Source: Parasphingorhabdus sp. (lineage in GTDB: Bacteria > Pseudomonadota > Alphaproteobacteria > Sphingomonadales > Sphingomonadaceae). Taken from it: a stretch of DNA of 64,000 nucleotides. Under the pieces are notes generated by a model, which was not told where the DNA came from, did no database searches, and saw nothing but the letters and a program-made list of their open reading frames with translations. Below, piece after piece: positions 47,190 through 56,781 of this stretch. The first letter of the stretch is position 1, and every line of letters starts with the position of its first letter. Position numbers and translations under genes: made by a program. The DNA lies in NCBI GenBank assembly GCA_030373505.1, contig JAUCYS010000004.1:62001-126000 (forward strand). Reading direction: 5' to 3'.

Positions 47190-48944
47190 TCAGGCGCGTG
47201 GCACCCGGATTTTGTCGACCAGCCAGCCAATCTCCTTCGGCGGCGCGCTGGTAAACCGCGCCACAACAATCGCCACCGCAAAATTCAGCAGCATTCCGAT
47301 CACCCCGATGCCTTCCGGCGAGATTCCGAACAGCCAGTTGGCCTCGACATTGCTCTCCGGCGACCAGAGCTTGAACCAGCCGATATAGAGGAAGGTGAAG
47401 CTCAGGCCCGTCACCATCCCCGCAATCGCGCCTTCGCGGTTCATCCGCTTGGAGAAAATACCCATGAAGATCGCCGGGAACAGCGATGCGGCAGCCAGGC
47501 CAAAGGCGAAAGCGACGACCTGCGCGACCCAGCCGGGCGGATAGATACCCAGATAGCCGGCGACCACAATCGCGGCGGTCGCGGCGAGGCGTGCAGCACG
47601 TAGCTCTCCCTTCTCGGTAATCTGCGGCCGAAAGGTACTCTTGAGCAAATCATGGCTGATCGACGAACTGATCACCAGCAGCAGCCCCGCCGCCGTAGAC
47701 AGCGCCGCCGCGAGACCGCCCGCAGCGACCAGCGCGATCACCCAGCCGGGCAGATTGGCGATCTCGGGATTGGCCAGCACCATGATATCGCGGTCGACGT
47801 AGACTTCATTCGGGTTGTTCTCCGCCGTTTCGTTGGAGACTAGCCGCTCGCCATTGGTGCCCCTGTTCTCGGAAAATAAAGGTGCGCCCTGAAAGGCGTC
47901 GCCCTTGCCGAGCTGCATCCGGCCATCGCCATTCTTGTCGCGCCAGGCGATCAAATCATTGCTCTCCCAGTTCTTGAACCATTCGGGCACCTGGGAATAT
48001 TCGACATTGTTGACGCTATCGATAAAGTTGAGCCGGGCAAAGGCACCCACTGCCGGCGCAGTGGTATAGAGCAAGGCGATAAACACCAGCGCCCAGCCCG
48101 CCGACTTGCGGGCATCGGATGCCTTGGGTACGGTAAAGAAGCGGACAATCACATGCGGCAGCCCGGCCGTCCCGACCATCAGCGCGGCGGTGATGCAGAA
48201 GACATCGATCATCGACTTTTCACCACTGGTATAGGCGGCAAAGCCCATGTCCTGCAGCACCAGGTCGAGCTTCTGCAGCACGTAGAGGCCCGAGCCGTCA
48301 TTGACCGTCGACCCCAGCCCCAGTTGCGGCACCGGATTGCCGGTGATCAGAAAGCTGATGAAAAAGGCCGGCACCATATAGGCGAAGATCAGCACGCAAT
48401 ATTGCGCGACCTGCGTATAGGTCACCCCCTTCATCCCGCCGAGCACGGCATAGACGAAGACAATCGCCATGCCGATGATCACGCCCAGATTGATCGGGAC
48501 ATCGAGAAAGCGGGAGAAGACGATGCCGACGCCGCGCATCTGTCCGGCAATATAGGTGAAGCTGATAAAGATCAGGCAGATCACCGCGACCACCCGGGCG
48601 GCCTTGGAATAGTAACGCGTGCCGATAAAGTCGGGGACGGTAAACTGGCCGAATTTCCGCAAATATGGCGCGAGCAGAAGCGCCAGCATCACATAGCCGC
48701 CGGTCCAGCCCATCAGATAGACCGAGCCGTCATAGCCGGAAAAGGCGATGATCCCGGCCATCGAGATAAAGCTCGCCGCCGACATCCAGTCGGCCGCGGT
48801 CGCCATGCCGTTGACCACCGGATTGACCCCGCCACCGGCGACGTAGAATTCGCTGGTCGACCCGGCGCGCGAGGCTATCGCGATGCCGATATAGAGCGCA
48901 AAAGACAGGCCGACGAACAGATAGATAAGCGTCTGGGTTGCCAT
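47190..48944 (-). CDS. Sodium:solute symporter, VC_2705/ActP-like (probable acetate uptake)
   Basis: 584 aa with about 13 membrane helices of the SSS family: GRAGSTSEFYVAGG-like N-terminus (SRAGSTSEFYVAGGGVNP), MSAASFISMAGI, and RVVAVICLIFISFTYIAGQMRG. A long extracytoplasmic insertion near residues 330-390 contains the acidic DKNGDGRMQL, an EF-hand-like loop. Paired with a DUF4212 small subunit 9 bp upstream, as in VC_2705/VC_2706 pairs. Nearby acs supports acetate or a short monocarboxylate as substrate. Confidence 0.9.
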   Translation of the reverse strand: MATQTLIYLFVGLSFALYIGIAIASRAGSTSEFYVAGGGVNPVVNGMATAADWMSAASFISMAGIIAFSGYDGSVYLMGWTGGYVMLALLLAPYLRKFGQFTVPDFIGTRYYSKAARVVAVICLIFISFTYIAGQMRGVGIVFSRFLDVPINLGVIIGMAIVFVYAVLGGMKGVTYTQVAQYCVLIFAYMVPAFFISFLITGNPVPQLGLGSTVNDGSGLYVLQKLDLVLQDMGFAAYTSGEKSMIDVFCITAALMVGTAGLPHVIVRFFTVPKASDARKSAGWALVFIALLYTTAPAVGAFARLNFIDSVNNVEYSQVPEWFKNWESNDLIAWRDKNGDGRMQLGKGDAFQGAPLFSENRGTNGERLVSNETAENNPNEVYVDRDIMVLANPEIANLPGWVIALVAAGGLAAALSTAAGLLLVISSSISHDLLKSTFRPQITEKGELRAARLAATAAIVVAGYLGIYPPGWVAQVVAFAFGLAAASLFPAIFMGIFSKRMNREGAIAGMVTGLSFTFLYIGWFKLWSPESNVEANWLFGISPEGIGVIGMLLNFAVAIVVARFTSAPPKEIGWLVDKIRVPRA

Positions 48945-48953
48945 CAGCCGCGC

Positions 48954-49247
48954 TCAGTCGTCGAGATCATATTGGCGCTCGATCTGTTTCATGCGGACGC
49001 TGTAGAAGACGATCAGCAGGATGAAGAAATAGATCGCCCCCTGCTGTGCAAACCAGAAGCCGAGCGGATAGCCGCCGATGGCAAATTGATCGAGAAAATC
49101 GCGGAACAATATGCCCGCGCCAAAAGAGACGACGAACCAGATCGACATCAGGGTCCAGAGCAAGCGGATATTCTGCGACCAGTAGGCCGTTTCATTGGCG
49201 CTGGTTTCCCCGCCCGTCTCGAACGCATCCGGACTTTTCTCGGACAT
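48954..49247 (-). CDS. DUF4212 small subunit of the symporter
   Basis: 97 aa from MSEKSPDAF (49247), with GGAGG 6 bp upstream. Family landmark AYWSQNIRLLWTLMSIWFVVSFGAGILFRDFLDQF followed by GYPLGFWFAQQGAIYFFILLIVFY gives two membrane helices. It is the conserved partner of VC_2705-type sodium symporters. It ends 9 bp before the symporter start, so the two form one operon. Confidence 0.93.
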   Translation of the reverse strand: MSEKSPDAFETGGETSANETAYWSQNIRLLWTLMSIWFVVSFGAGILFRDFLDQFAIGGYPLGFWFAQQGAIYFFILLIVFYSVRMKQIERQYDLDD

Positions 49248-49331
49248 GCTGGCCTCCCCCTTTTCATTCTTGCCGTTCAAGCTAGGGGGTAAGGGGAATT
49301 AGCGCAAACATGTTTTGTGATGGGGGCAGCT

Positions 49332-49500
49332 ATCCCTCTCCCGTGCGGGAGAGGGTTGCGCAGACTTGGCAGCTTGCCTGCCTAGTCGGAGCTGGGTGAG
49401 GGTGTACGAAATTCGAGGACGCAGAACACCCTCATCCAACTTCGGCTAATCGCTAAAGCGATAAGCCTCCTTATCCTTCTCCCTCACGGGAGAAGGAATA
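49332..49500. repeat. MITE-like intergenic repeat with two hairpin arms
   Basis: Left end CCCTCTCCCGTGCGGGAGAGGG and right end CCTTCTCCCTCACGGGAGAAGG are hairpins; the inner parts GGGTGAGGGTG and CACCCTCATCCA are inverted. It fills the gap between the symporter operon and parC. No open frame. Confidence 0.75.
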
Positions 49501-49504
49501 CATA

Positions 49505-51778
49505 TCAATCAAACTTGCCCGTCTTCGGGAAACCTGTCGGCGGCAACCGCCCGGCGGCGCCGCGCGCAACCCGCCACATGGTCAGGTCATTCTCGGTCCG
49601 GGTGCGGCCCGTTTCGCCGCCCATCGCCCAGCTCAGTCCATCTTCCAGCTTGAACACGGTTGCGTCGGACAGGCCGCCGTCCTTGTAACGCTGCAGCATC
49701 ACGCCCTGCCCCTTGGCCATTTCCGGCATTTCGGAGAGCGAGAAGACGACCAGCTTGCGATTCTCGCCGATCGCCGCGACATGGTCGGCCTCCTCGGGAA
49801 CCGGGCGGACCACCAGCAGCTTTGCATCGCCCTTCAGATTGGCAACCTGCCGCCCCTTCTTTGTCTCCGCGACAACATCGGCGATATTCGCTACAAAACC
49901 GCGACCCCAGGTCGAGGCGAGCAGCAGCTTGCCCTTCATATCCGCGACCATCAGCGCAATCGGCTCCGCGCCGGCCTCGAGATCGACCATCGACCCCACC
50001 GGCTCGCCAAAACTGCGCGCGCCGGGCAGCTTGTCCGCGCCGATCGTATAGAAGCGGCCATTGTCGCAGGCCATCAGCAGCTTGTCGGTGGTCTGCGCGT
50101 GGAAGGCATATTTCGGCCCGTCGCCTTCCTTGAACTTGAAACTGTCGGGCTGCGACAGGTCGGCGTGGCCCTTCATCGCCTTGATCCAGCCGCGCTGCGA
50201 CATGATCACGGTGACCGGCTCTTTCTCGATAAAGGCTTCCAGCGAGATTTCCCGCGCCGGTGCCGCCTCGATCAGCATCGTCCGCCGCTTGCCGAGATCC
50301 GTGTCCTCGGCATAGAGCTTGCGCAGGTCGGCGAGATCCTTCTTCAGCCGCGTCTTCTGCCGCGCCGGGCTCTCGATCAGCTTTTCCAGCCCGTCGCGCT
50401 CCTCGAGCAGCTTGTCCCGCTCGCTGCGCAATTCCATTTCCTCCAGCTTGCGCAAGCTGCGCAGCCGCATGTTGAGGATCGCCTCGGCCTGCCGGTCGGT
50501 CAGCTTGAACTCGTCCATCAGCATCGGCTTGGGCTCGTCATGGTTGCGGATGATCTCGATCACGCGGTCGAGATTGAGATAGGCGATGATATAGCCCTCG
50601 AGCAGCTCGAGCCGCGCGGCAATCTTGTCGAGCCGGTGCTGCGACCGGCGGACCAACACCTCGATCTGGTGCGTGATCCAGTGTTGCAGCACCTCCTTGA
50701 TACCCATCACCTTGGGCACACGGTCCTTGTCGAGCACGTTCATGTTGAGCGAGAAGCGGTTTTCCAGATCCGACATCCGGAACAGCGCGTTCATCAGATC
50801 CTCGGGATCGACGGCGCGACTCTTCGGCTCAAGCACAATCCGCACCTGTTCGTCGGATTCGTCGCGAATATCGGCGAGGATCGGCAGTTTCTTGTCGGCG
50901 ATGATCTGGGCGATCTGCTCGATCAGCTTGCCCTTCTGCACCTGATAGGGGATCTCGGTGACGACGATCTGCCAGGCACCGCGCCCCTCGGCATCTTCCT
51001 TTTCCCACTTGCAGCGCACCCGCATCGCGCCGCGACCGCTTTCATAGGCGGCGTCGATCACCGACTTCGGATCGACCAAAGTACCACCGGTGGCGAGGTC
51101 CGGGCCCCTGATGATATCCATGATCTCGGCATGTTCAGCCTTGGGCGAATCGATCAGCAGGGTGGCGGCATCGATAATCTCGTGGACATTGTGCGACGGG
51201 ATACTGGTCGCCATGCCGACGGCGATGCCGCTGGCGCCATTGGCGAGCAGGTTCGGGAACAGGCCGGGCATCACCTCGGGCTCTTCATCCTCGCCATTAT
51301 AGGTCGGCTTGAAATCGACCGTGCCCTCGTCGAGACCGTGCATCAGCTCAATCGCGGTGCGGGTCAGCCGGGCCTCGGTATAGCGATAGGCAGCAGCATT
51401 ATCGCCGTCGATATTGCCGAAATTCCCCTGCCCGTCGACCAGCGGATAGCGCAGCGAAAAGGTCTGGGCGAGGCGTACCATCGCGTCATAGACCGACTGG
51501 TCGCCGTGCGGATGATATTTACCGATCACGTCGCCGACCACCCGGGCACATTTCTTGTACCCTTGCGACGGCTCCAGCTTGAGCAACCGCATCGCCCACA
51601 GCAAACGGCGATGCACCGGCTTCAGACCATCGCGCAAATCCGGCAGCGACCGCGCGGTGATCGTCGACATCGCATAGATCAGATAGCGTTCGGACAAAGC
51701 CGCATCAAACGGTGCCTCGACGATCGCGTCAAATTCATCTTCGGGAGCCGCTTCGGGCGCATCGGTCACATCACTCAT
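49505..51778 (-). CDS. parC: DNA topoisomerase IV subunit A
   Basis: 757 aa from MSDVTDAPEA (51778); the upstream 49 codons overlap the intergenic repeat. Winged-helix DNA gate with YHPHGDQSVYDAMV (residues 89-101) and catalytic Tyr133 in YRYTEARL; C-terminal beta-propeller with QRGWIKAMKG and SMVDLEAG. With ParE it decatenates daughter chromosomes. At the position of E. coli GyrA Ser83 / ParC Ser80 this protein has Gln94. It lacks the GyrA box, supporting ParC rather than GyrA. Confidence 0.94.
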   Translation of the reverse strand: MSDVTDAPEAAPEDEFDAIVEAPFDAALSERYLIYAMSTITARSLPDLRDGLKPVHRRLLWAMRLLKLEPSQGYKKCARVVGDVIGKYHPHGDQSVYDAMVRLAQTFSLRYPLVDGQGNFGNIDGDNAAAYRYTEARLTRTAIELMHGLDEGTVDFKPTYNGEDEEPEVMPGLFPNLLANGASGIAVGMATSIPSHNVHEIIDAATLLIDSPKAEHAEIMDIIRGPDLATGGTLVDPKSVIDAAYESGRGAMRVRCKWEKEDAEGRGAWQIVVTEIPYQVQKGKLIEQIAQIIADKKLPILADIRDESDEQVRIVLEPKSRAVDPEDLMNALFRMSDLENRFSLNMNVLDKDRVPKVMGIKEVLQHWITHQIEVLVRRSQHRLDKIAARLELLEGYIIAYLNLDRVIEIIRNHDEPKPMLMDEFKLTDRQAEAILNMRLRSLRKLEEMELRSERDKLLEERDGLEKLIESPARQKTRLKKDLADLRKLYAEDTDLGKRRTMLIEAAPAREISLEAFIEKEPVTVIMSQRGWIKAMKGHADLSQPDSFKFKEGDGPKYAFHAQTTDKLLMACDNGRFYTIGADKLPGARSFGEPVGSMVDLEAGAEPIALMVADMKGKLLLASTWGRGFVANIADVVAETKKGRQVANLKGDAKLLVVRPVPEEADHVAAIGENRKLVVFSLSEMPEMAKGQGVMLQRYKDGGLSDATVFKLEDGLSWAMGGETGRTRTENDLTMWRVARGAAGRLPPTGFPKTGKFD

Positions 51779-51843
51779 GGCAGATGCGATAGCAGGGTGG
51801 ATTCCCGGTTGGTAGGGGGAAAGTGGCGATATGGTGATTGATA

Positions 51844-51989
51844 TGTTCCCCGGCGCAGGCCGGGGTCCATCTCGTGAACTCTCGGCAAGACACGAGGGAT
51901 ATGTCACGCGCGTCCTCGCGTTCACGCGCCCAATTGCCCAAGCGTTTGAACCATAGATCAGGAGATGGGCCCCGGCCTTCGCCGGGGCA
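51844..51989. repeat. Inverted pair of REP-like elements between parC and ceramidase gene
   Basis: Copies at 51844-51872 and 51961-51989 in opposite orientation, each reading GAGATGG-x-C followed by a CCCCGGC/GCCGGGG hairpin with a 4-nt loop. A third related copy is at 63953-63983. Confidence 0.8.
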
Positions 51990-52001
51990 CCGGAGCCTGT
52001 C

Positions 52002-52784
52002 TCAGGTCACCGGCCGCTCGCTGCGATAGTAGAGAAAGGCAAACCACAGCGCGGCGGCGCCAAGCAGATGCCAGACCGCATGGCCCTGCCACAGGCTCTC
52101 CGGGCGGCACAACTGCCCGCGCTGGTCGAGATTCCAGATGGTGAAGGCGACGATATTGGCAATCAGCCCGGCAAGATAATAGCCGGTCCGGACCTGCGGG
52201 CGCAGCGGCCTGGCAAGCGCGAGCTCGAGAATGATCGCCACGACCAGGATCAGGGCAAACAGCCAGCGGCGCACCTCCGGCAGCGCGTAGAGAATTGCGA
52301 CCAGCACCACACACAGCAACGCATAATAGATCGTCGCCCGCCGGTCGCGGATATCCCGCCATTTCGCCACCGCACTGACCAGAAAGAATGCGCTGACCAG
52401 ATACATGCCAAGCACATCGACAAACTGGCCCCACAGCGTCAGCGTCGCGTGCAGCAGCACGGATCCGATCCCGACGATCACGGCGGCGAGTCCCAGAACG
52501 CTCGCGGCGAGTGGCGGAAAGCCCGAAATCCACTCGCGCGAACGCGCCATCAGGATCATCAGCAGACCGGCATAGACATAGGCGAAGGAGGAAATGCTGT
52601 TGGCCGGCTGCAACAACAGCGCGCCCGCTCTCGGCATTTCGCAAAAACAGCGGGTGGCGGTGCAACTGGCCAGAGCAAAGCGCGCCCAGTCCGGTCCGAT
52701 CCAGTTCAGCAGGCCAATTGTGATCGCGGCGATCAGTACCGTAAGCGCAGCCGCCACGATCAACCGGCCGCCGGCGTGGCTCAT
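52002..52784 (-). CDS. Ceramidase-family integral membrane protein
   Basis: 260 aa from MSHAGGRLIV (52784; a start at 52796 is also possible). Seven hydrophobic segments. CREST-superfamily pattern: CEMPR near 50, ANSISSFAYVYAG, GIGSVLLHATLTLWGQFVDVLGMY with the Ser-His-Asp metal/active-site residues, and a C-terminal AVWHLLGA His. The family are zinc-dependent amidases such as alkaline ceramidase. Sphingomonads make sphingolipids, so ceramide turnover is a natural role. The start overlaps the end of a broken NTF2-like gene (ATGA), implying a former operon. Confidence 0.9.
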   Translation of the reverse strand: MSHAGGRLIVAAALTVLIAAITIGLLNWIGPDWARFALASCTATRCFCEMPRAGALLLQPANSISSFAYVYAGLLMILMARSREWISGFPPLAASVLGLAAVIVGIGSVLLHATLTLWGQFVDVLGMYLVSAFFLVSAVAKWRDIRDRRATIYYALLCVVLVAILYALPEVRRWLFALILVVAIILELALARPLRPQVRTGYYLAGLIANIVAFTIWNLDQRGQLCRPESLWQGHAVWHLLGAAALWFAFLYYRSERPVT

Positions 52785-53058
52785 CGGCCCAGCCATTCCG
52801 CCGGCAGCTTCAATCCCTCGCGCTCATTGTCCCAGATGATGCTCATGATCCACCAGCGCCCGGAACCGTCGCGTCGACAAATTCGTCAAAGCTGAATGTG
52901 AAGGCGACCGGCTGGCCGTCGATGATCCGCGTCCGGGTAATCAGCGCGCGCGGATGATATATTTCGCGATCGCGCGCCCAGTCCTGTCCGCCCGGTGGCC
53001 CGGAAATACACTCATAAAGGGTTTTCATGATGTCATCGATGGTGGCATATTTGGTCAT
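52781..53058 (-). pseudogene. NTF2/SnoaL-like gene with internal deletion and frameshift
   Basis: The N-terminal part from MTKYATIDDIMKTLYE (53058) reads normally to TFSFDEFVDATVP, then the frame runs into a stop (52843). The frame shifted after it continues as GRWWIMSIIWDNEREGLK and ends at 52781, which is how the C-terminus of this NTF2-like family looks. The middle, roughly 60 residues of the normal protein, is missing. So about 180-200 bp were deleted with loss of frame. Its old stop overlaps the ceramidase start as ATGA. A sequencing artefact would not explain a deletion this large. Confidence 0.72.
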
Positions 53059-53232
53059 GGCGATCGCCTTCTGTCCGTTCATGCGGTTCCTCACCATGAA
53101 ACGGGATTGTTTGCGCCGCAAGCCGCTTTCGCATATAGCAAGGTTCGGTTGCCCCGATCCGTTCAATCCACCGTGATTCGAACCGTCGGGGCTTGATTTT
53201 TTGTCGTTCTCTTTGCGAAGTGGAATCCTGCA

Positions 53233-54009
53233 ATGTCCCGTCGTCGCCAAATCTATGAAGGCAAGGCCAAAATCCTCTATGAAGGCCCGGAGCCAGGCAC
53301 CATCATCCAATATTTCAAGGATGACGCGACCGCGTTCAATGCCGAGAAAAAGGGCACGATCAACGGCAAGGGCGTGATCAACAACCGGATCAGCGAACAT
53401 ATCTTCACGCTGCTGACCCATATCGGCATCCCGAGTCATTTCATCCGCCGCCTGAACATGCGCGAGCAACTGGTCAAACAGGTCGAGATCGTGCCGATCG
53501 AGGTGATCGTGCGCAACGTCGCCGCCGGCTCGCTGTCCAAGCGCCTCGGCATCGAGGAAGGCACGGCGCTGCCGCACACCTTGCTTGAATATTGCTACAA
53601 GGATGACGCACTGGGCGATCCGCTGGTCGCGGAAGAACATATCGCCTGCTTCGGCTGGGCCAGCCAGGAGGAAATGCAGGATATTTCTGCCATGGCGATC
53701 CGGATCAACGATTTTCTCGCCGGGATGTTTGCCGGTATCGGCATCAAGCTGATCGATTTCAAGCTTGAGTTCGGCCGGGTTTTCGAAGGCGATTTCTCGC
53801 GCATCATCCTCGCCGACGAGATCAGCCCCGACGGCTGTCGTCTGTGGGATATCGAGACCAACGAGAAGCTCGACAAAGACCGCTTCCGTCGCGATCTTGG
53901 CGGAGAAGCCGAAGCCTATCAGGAAGTCGCCCGCCGTCTCGGCCTGTTCCCCGAGGGTAGCAGCGAAGTGGCAGATCTTAATAGCGAACGAAAGAAACGC
54001 GGGAAGTAA
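53233..54009 (+). CDS. purC: SAICAR synthase (phosphoribosylaminoimidazole-succinocarboxamide synthase)
   Basis: 258 aa. Starts [21 protein letters not shown]; further motifs [35 protein letters not shown] and [15 protein letters not shown], the ATP/aspartate-binding signature. It converts CAIR plus aspartate to SAICAR in purine synthesis. It is followed 200 bp later by purS and purQ in the same direction. Confidence 0.97.
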   Translation: MSRRRQIYEGKAKILYEGPEPGTIIQYFKDDATAFNAEKKGTINGKGVINNRISEHIFTLLTHIGIPSHFIRRLNMREQLVKQVEIVPIEVIVRNVAAGSLSKRLGIEEGTALPHTLLEYCYKDDALGDPLVAEEHIACFGWASQEEMQDISAMAIRINDFLAGMFAGIGIKLIDFKLEFGRVFEGDFSRIILADEISPDGCRLWDIETNEKLDKDRFRRDLGGEAEAYQEVARRLGLFPEGSSEVADLNSERKKRGK

Positions 54010-54208
54010 CGGAAGGGCTTTGATTGCTGTTTTCAACTCGGGGATGCGAAGCGTTTCCCGGTGAATGCCCTGTTCGCGCGCCGGGTCCGAAACGAAAATA
54101 ACATAATTGGCCGTCGGGCTTCTCCAATTTCCCTTCTTGCTCTTGCCCCACCCGATCTTCCCGCTATAGCAAGGCGATATTACCGGCGGAAAAACGCGAG
54201 GGCGCAGG

Positions 54209-54451
54209 ATGAAAGTCAGAATATTTGTAACGCTGAAAGATGGTGTCCTGGACCCTCAGGGCAAGGCCATCCATCACGCACTGGAAAGCCTTGACTTCAA
54301 GGGCGTCAATGATGTTCGCGCCGGCAAGCTGATCGAACTCGATGTCGATCCGTCGGTTACGCGGGAAGAAATCGACAAGATGTGCGACAAGCTGCTCGCC
54401 AATACCGTGATCGAAAATTATCAGATAGAACTGCCGGAAACGGCTTCCTGA
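54209..54451 (+). CDS. purS: FGAM synthase subunit PurS
   Basis: 80 aa. [20 protein letters not shown] at the N-terminus and [12 protein letters not shown], the small dimeric PurS that joins PurL and PurQ. It overlaps purQ by 1 bp (TGATG), so the two are coupled. No purL lies in the window. Confidence 0.95.
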   Translation: MKVRIFVTLKDGVLDPQGKAIHHALESLDFKGVNDVRAGKLIELDVDPSVTREEIDKMCDKLLANTVIENYQIELPETAS

Positions 54452-55107
54452 TGCAATCTGCAGTGATCGTTTTTCCCGGTTCCAACTGCGACCGCGACAT
54501 GGCCGTCGCTCTGGAAACCGTTTCCGGAAACAAGCCGCATATGGTCTGGCACGGTGACAGCGAATTGCCGTCGGGCCTCGATATTATCGCCATTCCGGGA
54601 GGCTTTTCCTATGGGGATTATCTGCGCTCCGGCGCGATGGCATCCCGCTCCAGCATCATCAAACCGGTGATTGAAGCCGCAAACCGCGGCGTCAAAATCC
54701 TGGGGGTTTGCAACGGCTTTCAAATTCTGACCGAAACCGGTCTTTTGCCCGGCGCCCTGATGCGCAACAGCAATATTAATTTTGTCTGCAAGGATGCCGA
54801 ACTCGAGGTGACCAACAACACCACCGTTTTCACTTCGCGCTACGCAAAAAATGAGTCGATCTCGATTCCGGTGGCTCATCATGATGGCAATTTCTTTGCC
54901 GACAGCGAGACGCTCGACAGGCTGGAAAACGAGGGTCGCGTCGTGTTTCGCTATCGCAGCGATATCAACGGCTCATCGCGCAACATTGCCGGGATCATCA
55001 ATGAAGCAGGCAATGTATTGGGCATGATGCCGCATCCCGAGCGCGCGATCGACGCCAAGCACGGCGGCACCGACGGACTGGCTCTGTTCGAAAGCCTGCT
55101 CAACTAG
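54451..55107 (+). CDS. purQ: FGAM synthase glutaminase subunit PurQ
   Basis: 218 aa from [16 protein letters not shown]. Class I glutamine amidotransferase: nucleophile Cys87 in GVCNGFQIL, His/Glu pair in MMPHPERA near 193-195. It feeds ammonia from glutamine to PurL. Directly coupled to purS. Confidence 0.97.
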   Translation: MQSAVIVFPGSNCDRDMAVALETVSGNKPHMVWHGDSELPSGLDIIAIPGGFSYGDYLRSGAMASRSSIIKPVIEAANRGVKILGVCNGFQILTETGLLPGALMRNSNINFVCKDAELEVTNNTTVFTSRYAKNESISIPVAHHDGNFFADSETLDRLENEGRVVFRYRSDINGSSRNIAGIINEAGNVLGMMPHPERAIDAKHGGTDGLALFESLLN

Positions 55108-55428
55108 GGTGCATCAGCACCCGATTCCATTTTAACTCTTACCTTCACGCCCGATGACTCCGGTCCGTTGGTCATATGAGGCTCGACGGCAATTGAGGCC
55201 ATCATAGCGATGGCCTGCTCTCCTGCTCCATAAGCGCCGCGGTTCACTCCTCCACCGCCTTGCGCCAGCGCGCCCGGAGACGATGTGCGACCGTCCACAG
55301 ACGCAGGCAAACACGGTGGCTTTCCGGATTTCCCGCAGTCATTGCGCCGCTCCAGACCGCAAAGAGACCTGCCCCCCGTCGGTTGCCAAAAGCAGAATGG
55401 CTTATTTGCAAACCCGAATGGCAAAAAA
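55108..55428. other. Gene-free stretch between purQ and ompA-type gene
   Basis: About 320 bp with a 122-codon minus-strand frame (55104-55472) that overlaps the ompA terminator, has no ribosome site and matches no family I know. No RNA gene seen. Confidence 0.45.
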
Positions 55429-55457
55429 AAAGGGCCGGTCCGAAGACCAGCCCTTTT
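55429..55457 (-). terminator. Terminator of the OmpA-family gene
   Basis: AAAGGGCCGGTC (55429-55440) pairs with GACCAGCCCTTTT (55445-55457), loop CGAA, with an A9 run that becomes a U-run on the minus transcript. Confidence 0.88.
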
Positions 55458-55480
55458 CAAATTTGGTAGCAATGTTGCTA

Positions 55481-56590
55481 TTAGTTACCGGAACCTGGTC
55501 CGTACATAACTTCAACACGACGGTTCTGCGGTTCGCGAACACCGTCTGCGGTTTCAACGCGAGGACGCGATTCACCGAAGGCTTCGCTGGAGATCGCTCC
55601 GCCGCTGATGCCGCGCGATTCAAGATACGCACGGACAGCTTCGTTGCGACGCTGGGACAGACCGACGTTGTAGCTGGCGGAACCAGATTTGTCAGCGTGA
55701 CCAGCCAGCATGACCTGAGCCGAACCACAATCGCCATAAGCCGTAACCGCGTTGTCGAGAACCGAAGCCGCTTCTGGCGTGATATCCGACTGATCCCAGT
55801 CAAAGAACACGATATAAGGGCCAGGTGCACATACAGCCGGTGGTGGCGGTGGTGGCGGTGGTGGTGGAGGCGGTGGTGGTGGTGGAGGCGGTGGTGGCGG
55901 TGGTGCCGCTGGTTCGCCGCCGAAGTTGTAGATCAGGCTACCCATGATCGAGTGGGAACGAACGCTGGTATCAACGTCACGTCCGACTTGGTCGACCAGA
56001 TTGATCTTGGAATGGTTGAAGAAGCGATACTTCAACCCAACATCCCAGCTGTCGCTCAGCGGCGCACGAACGCCTGCAAGCGCTTGCCAAGCAAACCCCG
56101 TGTCCGAATCGTCAAGATATGGACCAGCGAAAATGTTTGTCATTTCCGTCCGTGCAACGCCAACGCCGCCGCCCACAAATGCCTGGATTCCGTCATCATC
56201 GCCGAAATCAACCAAGCCGTTCAGCATAAAGCTGAGAGCGTTGAATTCACCGTTGATTGGAGTCTGGCCAACGTACAGCACGCCAGCGCCACTCGGAGAT
56301 TGTGGAATGCCGGGAGCAGCAGCCAATACTTGATTGGCAGCAGCAGACTTGTAGCCGACTTCGGCTTCAAGTCTGAAACTTCCGAAATCATAACCAACTA
56401 TTCCGTCAACATCATAACCGGCGTCATGATCAGTAATCAATGCATCCGGTGATCCCGAAATATCTGCATCGATATCTTCGACGAGCATTGCACCGCCCTC
56501 GACACCAACATACCACTGGTTATCACGAGCCAGTGCAGGTGTTGCGAGCGCCGTGGAGGCAAGCGCCATACCTAAGGCAAGCTTCCGCAT
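55481..56590 (-). CDS. OmpA-family outer membrane porin with polyproline hinge
   Basis: 369 aa. Signal peptide of 21 aa (MRKLALGMALASTALATPALA), N-terminal eight-stranded beta-barrel about 22-225 (WYVGVEGGAM, GYDFGSFRLEAEVGYK, LKYRFFNHSKINL), a hinge of about 22 consecutive prolines, and a C-terminal OmpA peptidoglycan-binding domain (IVFFDWDQSDITPEAA, AGHADKSGSASYNVGLSQRR with the Asp/Arg ligands). Outer membrane, tethered to peptidoglycan. AAGGGGA lies before the ATG. Likely an abundant structural porin. Confidence 0.94.
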   Translation of the reverse strand: MRKLALGMALASTALATPALARDNQWYVGVEGGAMLVEDIDADISGSPDALITDHDAGYDVDGIVGYDFGSFRLEAEVGYKSAAANQVLAAAPGIPQSPSGAGVLYVGQTPINGEFNALSFMLNGLVDFGDDDGIQAFVGGGVGVARTEMTNIFAGPYLDDSDTGFAWQALAGVRAPLSDSWDVGLKYRFFNHSKINLVDQVGRDVDTSVRSHSIMGSLIYNFGGEPAAPPPPPPPPPPPPPPPPPPPPPPAVCAPGPYIVFFDWDQSDITPEAASVLDNAVTAYGDCGSAQVMLAGHADKSGSASYNVGLSQRRNEAVRAYLESRGISGGAISSEAFGESRPRVETADGVREPQNRRVEVMYGPGSGN

Positions 56591-56781
56591 TTATATTCCC
56601 CTTCTCAATTAGGTTCTAAATTCACGCCGCTTTCTAACCGTAAGCTCCGTTTAGTGCAAGCGGCCAAATCGCAGAACTGTTGCGAAAATGTCGCCATTTT
56701 CGGCATTTAGCCCAAAAAATAGCTCGCGACGCTCGCTGAATCGCGAGATTCATCAATGCTAATTCGACTACTACCGTGCTT

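Noticed and set aside
49781..51841. 686-codon plus-strand open frame opposite parC
   Set aside because: Shadow of parC in high-GC DNA; composition rich in R/H/D/Q with no family resemblance.
55104..55472. 122-codon minus-strand frame
   Set aside because: Covers the ompA terminator and has no start site or known features.
55839..55912. GGTGGTGGC-type tract considered as a CRISPR or microsatellite
   Set aside because: It simply encodes the polyproline hinge of the OmpA-family protein. No CRISPR-like spaced repeats occur in the window.
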